A stretch of DNA of 64,000 nucleotides, from assembly GCF_900324475.1 (NCBI RefSeq), contig NZ_LT992502.1, positions 3,844,001 to 3,908,000 of the forward strand, in the 5' to 3' direction. This stretch comes from Enterobacter bugandensis. Its GTDB lineage: Bacteria > Pseudomonadota > Gammaproteobacteria > Enterobacterales > Enterobacteriaceae. Below are positions 8,789 through 16,117 of this stretch, in pieces; position 1 is the stretch's first letter; each line of letters opens with the position of its first letter. The notes beneath the pieces are model-generated. The model worked only from the letters and a program-made list of their open reading frames with translations, searched no databases and was not told the DNA's origin. The position numbers and the translations under genes are program-made.

Positions 8789-9877
8789 ATGTCGAACACG
8801 TTCCGAATTTCTCTGCTTACCGCTACCGTCCTGTTCTCTGCTTCTGCACTCTCTGCCCTGCCGCAGGGCTATCCTGCTGAGTATCAAAAAGTTGTCGATG
8901 CCGCCACCAAAGAGGGCAAGGTGGTGATTTACTCCACCACCGACACCAAAGCCGCCGGGCCGCTGATTGCGGGTTTCGAAAAAACCTACCCGGGCATCAA
9001 AGTTGAATACAACGACATGAACAGCACCGAGCTGTACAACCGTTTTATCAGCGAACAGGCCTCCGGTGGCGGTAGCGGCGACGTGGTCTGGAGCTCCTCA
9101 ATGGACACCGGGCTGAAACTCGCCACCGACTACGCCATGGAGTACAAATCGCCGGAGCAAAGTCAGCTGCCGAAATGGGCAGTCTGGAAAGATAAAGCAT
9201 ACGGCACCACCTATGAGCCAGTGGTCTTTATCTACAACAAGCGCCTGATCCCGGCTGGCGACGTGCCGGATTCTCACGCCGCGCTGGCGAAGCTGATTGC
9301 CAGCCAGACGGACAAATTCAAGAGCAAAGTCACCACCTACGACATCGAAAAATCGGGTCTTGGCTTTATGCTTTCCGTGCAGGATCACAAGGCCGATCCA
9401 AACTACTTTAAAACCCTGGCCGACGTCGCCAAAGGCGGCTTAGCGGTGCAGTCATCAACGGGCACCATGATGGAGAGGGTTTCCTCCGGTGAAAACCTGA
9501 TCGGCTTTAACATCCTCGGATCCTATGCTGAAGCCCGCGCGAAGAACGATCCTTCTCTCGGCATTTCGTACCCGAAAGATTACACGCTGGTGCTCTCGCG
9601 CGTGTCGTTCATCAGCCAGCAGGCGCAAAACAGCAATGCGGCAAAACTGTGGCTGGACTATGTGCTGTCTGAAAAAGGGCAAAGCATTCTGGCCAGTCAG
9701 GCGGATATTCCCTCCATCCGTAACGATATCGAAGGCAAAAATGATATTGACGGCCTGACCAAAATCCTCGGTAACGCGCTGAAGCCGATCCCGGTTGATG
9801 AAACGCTGCTGGAGTACCTGCAGCCGAAAAAACGCCTGGAGTACATCAAAGAGTGGCGTGCAGCCGCCGCCAAATAA
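8789..9877 (+). CDS. ABC importer periplasmic substrate-binding protein (AfuA/FbpA-type)
   Basis: 362 residues from the ATG at 8789, chosen because AAAAGG lies 9 bases before it and it begins a good signal peptide (cleavage probably after ALSA, residue 23). The frame is open 44 codons further upstream but without signal character. The mature protein is a periplasmic binding protein of the iron(III)/AfuA class (EGKVVIYSTTD, YNDMNSTELYNRF, GDVVWSSSMD, YEPVVFIYNK). Family members bind ferric iron, or sugar phosphates as shown for AfuA. First gene of the three-gene importer. Ligand undetermined. Confidence 0.9.
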   Translation: MSNTFRISLLTATVLFSASALSALPQGYPAEYQKVVDAATKEGKVVIYSTTDTKAAGPLIAGFEKTYPGIKVEYNDMNSTELYNRFISEQASGGGSGDVVWSSSMDTGLKLATDYAMEYKSPEQSQLPKWAVWKDKAYGTTYEPVVFIYNKRLIPAGDVPDSHAALAKLIASQTDKFKSKVTTYDIEKSGLGFMLSVQDHKADPNYFKTLADVAKGGLAVQSSTGTMMERVSSGENLIGFNILGSYAEARAKNDPSLGISYPKDYTLVLSRVSFISQQAQNSNAAKLWLDYVLSEKGQSILASQADIPSIRNDIEGKNDIDGLTKILGNALKPIPVDETLLEYLQPKKRLEYIKEWRAAAAK

Positions 9878-9883
9878 GCGTTC

Positions 9884-9909
9884 GGGCGCGGCGCACGCCG
9901 TCGCGCTCC
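9884..9909 (+). other. G+C-rich stem-loop between binding protein and permease genes
   Basis: GGGCGCGGCG can fold back on GCCGTCGCGCTCC within the 79-bp gap after the binding-protein stop. Such intercistronic stems often stabilise the upstream message so that the binding protein is made in excess over the membrane parts. This is inferred from position and base pairing. Confidence 0.4.
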
Positions 9910-9956
9910 CTGTCGACTGAGTTCGTTTTATTGGGCTGCAACACCAGGGATACCCC

Positions 9957-11726
9957 ATGAATACATTACGCAGAAAGTGGCAAAGCCTGCCGCGCGGCAT
10001 CGTCGTGCTGATAACCGCTCTGGTTATCTACACGCCGCTGTCATTTATCGTGATACAGAGCTTCCTGTCCGCTCCGTTCTTTTCTCCGGCAAAAGAGTGG
10101 AGCCTTGAATCATTTGGCTTTATCTTCACCGACCCTGATTTCTATAAGGCCCTGAGAAGCGGCTTTATTCTCGCCTTCGGGCTGGTCATCATCGCCATTC
10201 CGCTGGGTGGCGTGCTGGCGTTTCTGATGGTTCGCACCGACCTGCCCGGCCGCCGCCTGATTGAACCGCTGATCCTGGTCCCCATTTTCGTATCGCCGAT
10301 GGTGCTCGGCTTTGGCTATGTGGTGGCCGCCGGTCCGGTGGGCTTTCTGTCCCTGTGGGCGCAGGCGCTGATCGGCTTTGTGCCGTGGAACATCTACGAT
10401 ATGTCGAGCATCGTGGTCATTGCTGGCCTGACGCACGTGCCGCATGCCTATCTCTATATTTCATCCGCGCTGCGCAGCGTCGGCTCTGATGTGGAAGAAG
10501 CCGCGCGCATTGCGGGTGCCTCTCCGCTGCAGGTGATGACCTCCGTCAGCCTGCCGATGGTGCGCCCGTCGATCCTGTACGCCATCGTGCTGCTGTTCTT
10601 CCTCGGGCTGGAAGTATTTGGCCTGATGCTGGTGCTCGGCGATCCGGAAGGCAATATGGTGCTGGCAACCTACCTGTACCAGCTGACAAACAAGCTCGGC
10701 ACACCGTCATATCACCTGATGGCGGCGGTTGCCGTGGTGCTGATTTGCATCACCATCCCACTGGTGATGCTCCAGCGCCGTCTGATGCGCACCGCCAACC
10801 GCTTCGTCACGATGAAAGGGAAAGCCTCACAGGCTCGCGCGTTACCGCTGGGCAAATGGCGCTGGGTTGCCGGGGCGGTGGTTGCCTTCTGGCTCACCGT
10901 CACCATCGGCGTGCCGCTGCTCGGCGTAGTGCTGCGCGCGTTTATCTCCAACTGGGGTGTGGGCGTTTCGCTGTGGGATGAGCTTTCGCTGAGCACTTTC
11001 CGCACCATCTGGGCACAGCCCAACCTGCTGCGCGCCATCGTCAACTCCATGGCAATTGGGGTGATTGGCGGCGCGCTGGCCGTGGCGTGCTACCTGTTCG
11101 TCGGGATTGCGATGCACCGCAAACCGGATAACACCACGCGCTTCCTGGACTACAGCGTGCTGGTGCCGCGCGCCGTGCCTGGCCTGCTTGCCGGTCTGGC
11201 GTTCCTGTGGGTGTTCCTGTTCCTGCCGATGTGGCTGGACAACTCGCTGAAATCCGGCTGGCTTTCCGGGTTCGCCTGGACCGACTGGATGCGCGAGAAC
11301 GTCATCGTCTGGCTGCGTTCGCTGCGCAGCACCATTTTCAGCGTCTGGCTGGCCTATACCGTGGTGTGGATGGCTTACGGGCTGAGGCTTATCTCTTCCA
11401 CGTTGCTGCAGGTGGGGCCAGAGCTTGAAGAAGCCGCGCGCAGCACCGGGGCGACGCGCGGGCAGATCACCCGCCATGTGACCATTCCCCTCTCCCGCTA
11501 CGGTCTTATTGGTTCGTGGCTGCTGATGTTTCTGATCTTTGAGCGCGAATACTCAACGGGTGTGTATCTGCTTTCCCCCGGCACGGAGACCATCGGTTCA
11601 ATGCTGGTTTCCCTCTGGGCCGCGGGTGCCATTGATATCGTGGCGGCGCTCTCTTTCATTAACATCCTGCTGGTCGTGGTAGGTCTGGGCATTGCCCTTC
11701 GTTTCGGAGTGAAAATACATGATTGA
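9957..11726 (+). CDS. ABC importer permease, two fused permease domains (FbpB/AfuB-type)
   Basis: 589 residues with two binding-protein-dependent permease domains in tandem. Each contains the EAA loop that docks on the ATPase: EEAARIAGAS at 180-189 and EEAARSTGAT at 491-500. About twelve membrane helices are visible. The duplicated single-chain layout is typical of the ferric iron/AfuB group. The stop overlaps the start of the ATPase gene by 8 bp, so translation is coupled. Confidence 0.92.
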   Translation: MNTLRRKWQSLPRGIVVLITALVIYTPLSFIVIQSFLSAPFFSPAKEWSLESFGFIFTDPDFYKALRSGFILAFGLVIIAIPLGGVLAFLMVRTDLPGRRLIEPLILVPIFVSPMVLGFGYVVAAGPVGFLSLWAQALIGFVPWNIYDMSSIVVIAGLTHVPHAYLYISSALRSVGSDVEEAARIAGASPLQVMTSVSLPMVRPSILYAIVLLFFLGLEVFGLMLVLGDPEGNMVLATYLYQLTNKLGTPSYHLMAAVAVVLICITIPLVMLQRRLMRTANRFVTMKGKASQARALPLGKWRWVAGAVVAFWLTVTIGVPLLGVVLRAFISNWGVGVSLWDELSLSTFRTIWAQPNLLRAIVNSMAIGVIGGALAVACYLFVGIAMHRKPDNTTRFLDYSVLVPRAVPGLLAGLAFLWVFLFLPMWLDNSLKSGWLSGFAWTDWMRENVIVWLRSLRSTIFSVWLAYTVVWMAYGLRLISSTLLQVGPELEEAARSTGATRGQITRHVTIPLSRYGLIGSWLLMFLIFEREYSTGVYLLSPGTETIGSMLVSLWAAGAIDIVAALSFINILLVVVGLGIALRFGVKIHD

Positions 11727-12789
11727 ATTAGCGGTTGACGATCTGCACTTAACCTACGGCGACAATCCTGTTTTAAAAGGTGTCTCCATGAACCTGAAGC
11801 GCGGCGAAGTGGTCTCTCTGTTAGGCCCCTCCGGCAGTGGTAAAACCACCCTGCTGCGTGCCGTCGCGGGTCTGGAAAAACCGACGCAGGGGTCGATTGT
11901 CATTGGCAACAATAAAGTTTACGACGGCACGCCGCGCAGTGAGATCCCGGCAGAAGAGCGTAACCTGGGGCTGGTGTTCCAGTCCTATGCCCTATGGCCG
12001 CACAAAACCGTGTTTGAGAACGTGGCCTATCCGCTCAAGCTGCGTAAAGTTCCGGCCAAAGAGATCCAGCAGCGCGTACAGGACGTGCTGGACCAGCTGG
12101 GTCTGGGCCATCTTGGCAAACGTCACCCGCACCAGCTCTCCGGCGGGCAACAGCAGCGCGTGGCGATTGGCCGGGCGCTGGTGTACAACCCACCGGTGAT
12201 TTTGCTGGACGAGCCGCTTTCCAACCTCGACGCCAAGCTGCGCGAAGAGGCCCGCGTGTTCCTGCGCGAGCTGATTATCAAACTCGGGTTATCCGCGCTG
12301 ATGGTGACGCACGACCAGAACGAAGCGATGTCCATATCCGACCGCATCCTGCTGCTTAACAACGGCAAAATTGAGCAACAGGGCACGCCGCAGGAGATGT
12401 ACGGCTCGCCAAAAACGCTGTTTACCGCCGAGTTTATGGGCAGCAACAACCGCCTGCACGGTAAGGTCACCGAAGTGCGCGACGGCAGAGCGCGTATCGA
12501 AGGAAAAGGCTGGGTGCTGTGGGGCCAGGCGGGCGAAGGGGTACAGAGCGGTAATGACGCTACGGCGGTGATCCGGGTCGAGCGCGTGGCGGTGGTTGAG
12601 GGGCCAGGGGAAAATCAGCTTGAACTGCCGCTGCTCACCAGCATGTATCTTGGTGACCACTGGGAGTACCTGTTCCGCACGCCGGGAGATGATTTTGTCA
12701 TTCGCGCGTATGGGCATGAGGTTCGGGATCCGCAGCACTGCCATCTTTCGCTGCCGGAGAAGCATGTTTGGGTGTTCCCGAAAGGGTGA
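11719..12789 (+). CDS. ABC importer ATP-binding protein (FbpC/AfuC-type)
   Basis: 356 residues. Walker A is GPSGSGKTT (36-44), the Q loop is Gln88, the signature LSGGQQQR is at 140-147, Walker B ILLDEP at 161-166, and the switch histidine is in LMVTHDQNE near 198. The C-terminal third (about 240-356) is a TOBE-type regulatory domain. Together with the two preceding genes it makes a complete importer; one copy per half-site of a homodimer is expected. A strong terminator follows 11 bp after the stop. Confidence 0.94.
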   Translation: MIELAVDDLHLTYGDNPVLKGVSMNLKRGEVVSLLGPSGSGKTTLLRAVAGLEKPTQGSIVIGNNKVYDGTPRSEIPAEERNLGLVFQSYALWPHKTVFENVAYPLKLRKVPAKEIQQRVQDVLDQLGLGHLGKRHPHQLSGGQQQRVAIGRALVYNPPVILLDEPLSNLDAKLREEARVFLRELIIKLGLSALMVTHDQNEAMSISDRILLLNNGKIEQQGTPQEMYGSPKTLFTAEFMGSNNRLHGKVTEVRDGRARIEGKGWVLWGQAGEGVQSGNDATAVIRVERVAVVEGPGENQLELPLLTSMYLGDHWEYLFRTPGDDFVIRAYGHEVRDPQHCHLSLPEKHVWVFPKG

Positions 12790-12800
12790 ATGTGAAAAGA

Positions 12801-12825
12801 AAAGGCTGCGGGATGCAGCCTTTTT
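12801..12825 (+). terminator. Rho-independent terminator of the ABC importer operon
   Basis: AAGGCTGC and GCAGCCTT form an 8-bp stem with a 5-base loop, followed directly by TTTTT. It ends the kinase-to-ATPase gene block. Confidence 0.92.
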
Positions 12826-12966
12826 ACATTAAAAATGTATTTAGTTTAACTTAACTCAAACTCAATAAAATATAACGAATTGAATTTGATACGCTTATTT
12901 ACCACCCACTTTCCCTGTCGGAACAATTTCCTTATGAATTTGTATAACAACATGAGGAAAAGAAAA

Positions 12967-13458
12967 ATGGCTATTCCAGCTTACCTATGGCTTAAAGATG
13001 ACGGCGGCGCAGACATTAAAGGATCTGTAGACGTTCAAGACCGTGAGGGCAGCATTGAGATCACCGGATTTTCCCATAATCTCAGCATTCCAACGGACGG
13101 AATGACGGGAAAGATCACAGGAACCCGCAAGCACTCGGCTGTGCTAATTCAAAAAGAGTTTGATAGTTCATCCCCCTACCTCTATAAAGCCGTAGCCACT
13201 GGTCAGACGCTAAAATCTGCTGAGTTCAAATGGTACAAGATCAACGACGCAGGACAGGAAGCGGAATACTTCAACTTCCTGCTTGAAGGCGTAAAAGTTG
13301 TCGGCGTTTCGCCAGTGATGCACGACACCAAAGATCCGACCAAAGAGAAGCATACCCACCTTGAGTGCGTAGAACTTCGTTATGAAAAAATCACATGGAA
13401 ATACTGCGATGGTAACGTGCAGTTCACCGATGCATGGAATGAGAGAGCGCAAGCGTGA
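12967..13458 (+). CDS. hcp: Orphan Hcp-family type VI secretion protein
   Basis: 163 residues from the ATG at 12967, preceded by GAGGAAAAG at good spacing; upstream in-frame codons are rejected as A+T-rich leader. The sequence follows the Hcp family from the first residues (IPAYLWLKDDGGADIKGSV) through EFKWYKINDAGQE to the end, and is full length. Hcp hexamers form the tube of the type VI secretion system and carry small effectors in their lumen. No other secretion-system structural gene lies in the window, so this is an orphan hcp. Its last codons overlap the GTG of a toxin gene, marking the toxin as its cargo. The gene is noticeably less G+C-rich than its flanks. Confidence 0.93.
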   Translation: MAIPAYLWLKDDGGADIKGSVDVQDREGSIEITGFSHNLSIPTDGMTGKITGTRKHSAVLIQKEFDSSSPYLYKAVATGQTLKSAEFKWYKINDAGQEAEYFNFLLEGVKVVGVSPVMHDTKDPTKEKHTHLECVELRYEKITWKYCDGNVQFTDAWNERAQA

Positions 13459-13868
13459 GATACCCAACATTAGCGGTATCGCCTCACCCGCCGTTTGATG
13501 TGTCCTCTTTCGCCCCGCCAGGCGTGAATATCGTCAGTAATATGATGATGGCTCGCTTTCATCGTGGCCCGTCAGCCCTCACCTATGCATGGTTTTATCA
13601 GCAGGTAAGAGGGCATGGACCATGGGATTACAAACAGCGCGATAGACAGTTCGAGAGTTTTGGAAACTTCCATTACGGGGCTGTTGGTTACGCTGCGGGG
13701 ATTCCCGACGAAGTATTACTTAGGGGCGCAGGATGGGCGCAAAGTCGCGCAGGAACAACTGATGCGGCTTTTGGTAATTGGTATGGCTCAACGCCATACG
13801 GCGATGATCCTAATGACCAATATTGGATAAGAGCGGGTATCGACTATGCAAAACGCACAGGTTTTTAA
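13455..13868 (+). CDS. Polymorphic toxin type 44 domain protein, Hcp cargo
   Basis: 137 residues from a GTG start that overlaps the hcp stop (GTGA). The body matches the polymorphic toxin type 44 family as I know it: WDYKQ at 57-61, FGNFHYGAVGYAAG at 69-82, GAGWAQ at 91-96 and PYGDDPND at 114-121. The toxin frame upstream of the GTG is closed by a TGA at 13440-13442, so the two proteins are separate, not a frameshifted remnant of a long fusion. In many Enterobacteriaceae such domains are fused to the C-terminus of Hcp; here the same pair is split. Its 3' end overlaps the next gene by 23 bp. Catalytic activity is not assigned from the sequence. Confidence 0.78.
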   Translation: MRYPTLAVSPHPPFDVSSFAPPGVNIVSNMMMARFHRGPSALTYAWFYQQVRGHGPWDYKQRDRQFESFGNFHYGAVGYAAGIPDEVLLRGAGWAQSRAGTTDAAFGNWYGSTPYGDDPNDQYWIRAGIDYAKRTGF

Positions 13869-14271
13869 GAGACGGTATCTTCTTCTGATACCGTTGACTG
13901 TTATCGCCTTTGGGGTTTACAAGATGCTGCACTTCTCACCACTTGAGCAAGAGATTATCAAGAAGGTGAAAGTAAACAACCTGGCTAATCTATTCATCAC
14001 GGAAGCGAGTGCAGGCGCCACCACAGGCTTTTCCTACCGTTTCTATTTGTATGATGCTAACAAAGACGATAAATCATTTATTAAGAGTCTGAAGGACGAT
14101 GACGAGCCTTTCATGATCACTACGGACAAAAACGCATTGAGGAAAGTCGAAAATGATGCGATCTATCTGTCAGTGAAGGGAACCATCTACACCTTTCACA
14201 ACCGGGCGGCTTATAGAGTGCGTGATTCAATCTACTCAGTACCTGTCTACCTCACCGCTTTACCTTTCTAA
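13846..14271 (+). CDS. Membrane-anchored candidate immunity protein
   Basis: 141 residues. KRRYLL (8-13) precedes one hydrophobic helix (about 11-28), and the remaining hydrophilic domain should therefore face the periplasm by the positive-inside rule. I do not recognise the family. Its start lies inside the toxin gene (23-bp overlap), the usual layout for a cognate immunity gene. If that is right, the toxin acts in the periplasm or envelope after delivery. No obvious stem-loop terminator with U-run follows. Confidence 0.62.
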   Translation: MQNAQVFKRRYLLLIPLTVIAFGVYKMLHFSPLEQEIIKKVKVNNLANLFITEASAGATTGFSYRFYLYDANKDDKSFIKSLKDDDEPFMITTDKNALRKVENDAIYLSVKGTIYTFHNRAAYRVRDSIYSVPVYLTALPF

Positions 14272-14361
14272 GAGTATAGCCAGCTTTCACGCTGGTGTGA
14301 CGCAGTGGCAACACCAGGATATTTTAAGCAGGAGGATGTAAATTGGGAGAATAAAGAGACG

Positions 14362-14377
14362 GCCCCCCACGGGGGCG
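14362..14377 (+). other. G+C-rich hairpin before the DUF4225 gene
   Basis: GCCCCC-CACG-GGGGGC forms a short strong stem in the 184-bp gap between the immunity candidate and the next gene. There is no U-run. It may separate two transcription units in the cassette. Confidence 0.35.
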
Positions 14378-14455
14378 GGTTGTGAAAGTATTTCCTGTTG
14401 TCTTCGACCTTATTGCACGTAAAATGACCAGACACATTTTGGGAAGGAGTCTTTA

Positions 14456-15265
14456 ATGGATATTGCGCTGCTCAACAGGGGCTGGAACAGAACATGGTCA
14501 GATACCATGGTGAATCTTGAAGCCCGGAAACTCGTCGAAACAGCAAATCGGCTGTCAGCATTCTATTTGCAAGATGGTCTTACACGCATCAAGTTTGTCG
14601 AAGAGATAAAACAGGTTGTAGATAAAGAATTTGAAACTGCACGACGGGCCAAAACCGATGAAGAATGCATTGCTTGCATCAAAAATCTGCGGGCCGAAAC
14701 GGATAATCTACACGAACAAGAACGCCTGTTAAGAACCAGAGCCGCACAGCTTTACGCGAAGGTCGAATTTGTTAAGGAAAATAATAAAATCGTCGGTTAT
14801 GTTATATCCGCTGTAAATGTGGTGCTATCAGGCGTGGTTCTCTTTGGTGGCTTTATGATGTTATCCACTATGGGGCCGATTGGTATGCTGGCTGGGGCAG
14901 TCCTGATTGCCGATGGAATGAACGGATTAACGAAAGAAGTGCTCAACTTTGCTCAGCCAGCAGGACATAAACCCTCGCAAGGTATCATTGCTGACTCCGC
15001 GATGCATACGGCCCAGTTCATGGGATTTAATCCTAACACGGGCTTGGCTCTCTATAATGGTGTTACTCTTGGTGCCAGTGTGTACAGCATTGTAGGACTC
15101 GCTCGAAAAACTGGAGCCTGGAGATTATTTCGCTGGCTTCCACATGATTACTATCGCAAAGTCAGCACAATGAGCACTCCTAAGCTAACAATGAAGATTG
15201 TCGGTTATGGTGTTAAAGCAAAAGTGATTTTCGATCTATTGACAACCGAAAATGGAACCAATTAA
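14456..15265 (+). CDS. DUF4225 family membrane protein, candidate second effector
   Basis: 269 residues. The N-terminal part (1-110) is charged and helical, possibly coiled; two adjacent hydrophobic helices follow (about 113-132 and 134-153), then a DGMNGLTKEVLN segment (153-164) typical of DUF4225 as I recall it, and a C-terminal domain with a further weak hydrophobic stretch near 200-216. GGAAGGAG lies 6-7 bases before the start. DUF4225 proteins occur near secretion and polymorphic-toxin genes, and the location two genes after hcp suggests a membrane-active effector; this is inference. The stop overlaps the convergent gene by 4 bp. Confidence 0.65.
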   Translation: MDIALLNRGWNRTWSDTMVNLEARKLVETANRLSAFYLQDGLTRIKFVEEIKQVVDKEFETARRAKTDEECIACIKNLRAETDNLHEQERLLRTRAAQLYAKVEFVKENNKIVGYVISAVNVVLSGVVLFGGFMMLSTMGPIGMLAGAVLIADGMNGLTKEVLNFAQPAGHKPSQGIIADSAMHTAQFMGFNPNTGLALYNGVTLGASVYSIVGLARKTGAWRLFRWLPHDYYRKVSTMSTPKLTMKIVGYGVKAKVIFDLLTTENGTN

Positions 15266-15576
15266 TCCTTGATAGTTTTTCGGTAACGCCAGGATTTATA
15301 GGAAATTACCGGCGGCTGTGCGAAGGACATAATGGCAACCCCAAAGATCATCGCCAGCCCCCATGCAAATGCTCTATCAGGTGAGCTGAAGACGATAAGT
15401 AGCAGTAGGATTAAGGCACACACAGCCACCACTCCCGCCAAGGTAACAAATCGCCTGGCAAGGTCATTTATGGCCTCTCCAAGCGTTCCTCCATATTTTT
15501 CAATATTGCTTTTTATCTTCTGCAATTCGGGCTGCGTAAACCCTGAACGTAACAAAGCTTCATCAGTCACTTTCAT
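15262..15576 (-). CDS. Small two-helix membrane protein, convergent with DUF4225
   Basis: 104 residues from the ATG at 15576; a TTG at 15633 would give 123 residues in the same frame. Residues 1-40 are hydrophilic (LLRSGFTQPELQKIKSNIEK), followed by two hydrophobic helices around VVAVCALILLLLIVF and GLAMIFGVAIMSF, and a basic tail. I do not recognise the family. It converges on the DUF4225 gene with a 4-bp overlap of stops. An inner-membrane immunity protein for DUF4225 is the obvious guess, but effector and immunity genes usually run in the same direction, which lowers confidence. Confidence 0.55.
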   Translation of the reverse strand: MKVTDEALLRSGFTQPELQKIKSNIEKYGGTLGEAINDLARRFVTLAGVVAVCALILLLLIVFSSPDRAFAWGLAMIFGVAIMSFAQPPVISYKSWRYRKTIKD

Positions 15577-15753
15577 ATCGTCTCGTCCCTTATCTTCCAG
15601 AAGTGCTTTCCCAATCGCTGATTGTGCTAGCAATCATACTGATGAACTTTACAGCAATCCACATGATGTTTGTGCAATGTATCAGATTTCAGACAATAGC
15701 AGCCATAAGGCCTCACATCGGGCTTAAATGCGTGTGATCAGTCTGTTCGGGAG

Positions 15754-15915
15754 TTATGCCAGGTATGCGGCTTTTTGTTCGTTGTTGTACTGTCGCGGTA
15801 AGAACCAGGAACCACCGCCAGCGTGAAGATATGCTCCCTTGTACCACAGACCAATCATGCGACAGGTACGGGCGTAGAACAATGGGTAGTTTAAGTTGTA
15901 CCTGCTAAAGCAGGG
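15754..15915 (-). pseudogene. Gene remnant between the Hcp cassette and glyU
   Basis: A minus-strand frame of 53 codons reads as convincing protein (YARTCRMIGLWYKG, then SWFLPRQYNNEQ) and ends at a TAA at 15754-15756. It is cut by a TAG at 15916-15918 and has no start upstream; an internal ATG could give only 34 residues. It looks like the C-terminal end of a deleted gene, perhaps from an earlier mobile element at the tRNA. I do not recognise the family with certainty. It fills about half of the otherwise geneless stretch from 15577 to 15963, where I see nothing else. Confidence 0.5.
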
Positions 15916-15963
15916 CTACGTAACTAACTGATAAGTTATAACTTATTGCTTTATCAGGAGATC

Positions 15964-16037
15964 TGGAGCGGGCGAAGGGAATCGAACCCTCGTATAGAGC
16001 TTGGGAAGCTCTCGTTCTACCATTGAACTACGCCCGC
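15964..16037 (-). tRNA. glyU: tRNA-Gly (anticodon CCC)
   Basis: The reverse complement folds as a 74-nt glycine tRNA with encoded CCA: acceptor GCGGGCG/CGCCCGC, anticodon stem AGAGC/GCTCT around the loop TTCCCAA (anticodon CCC), and T-loop GGTTCGATTCC. It corresponds to E. coli glyU, which also lies next to ygeR. In E. coli the ETT2 island is adjacent to this tRNA, so the locus is a known acquisition site. Confidence 0.97.
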
Positions 16038-16117
16038 TTTGAGGTGCGTAAGGCATTATAGACCTTACGCACCTTCATACAAGCCTCTTCACAACTAACC
16101 GGCGATTAAATAATCAC

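Noticed and set aside
12880..12966. Upstream in-frame start for hcp giving 192 residues
   Set aside because: The extra residues are encoded by A+T-rich leader DNA and the 12967 ATG has both the ribosome site and the Hcp N-terminus.
15577..15963. Integrase gene or tRNA-end direct repeat marking an integrated island
   Set aside because: No recombinase frame is present here, and no second copy of the tRNA 3' end was seen by eye within the window.
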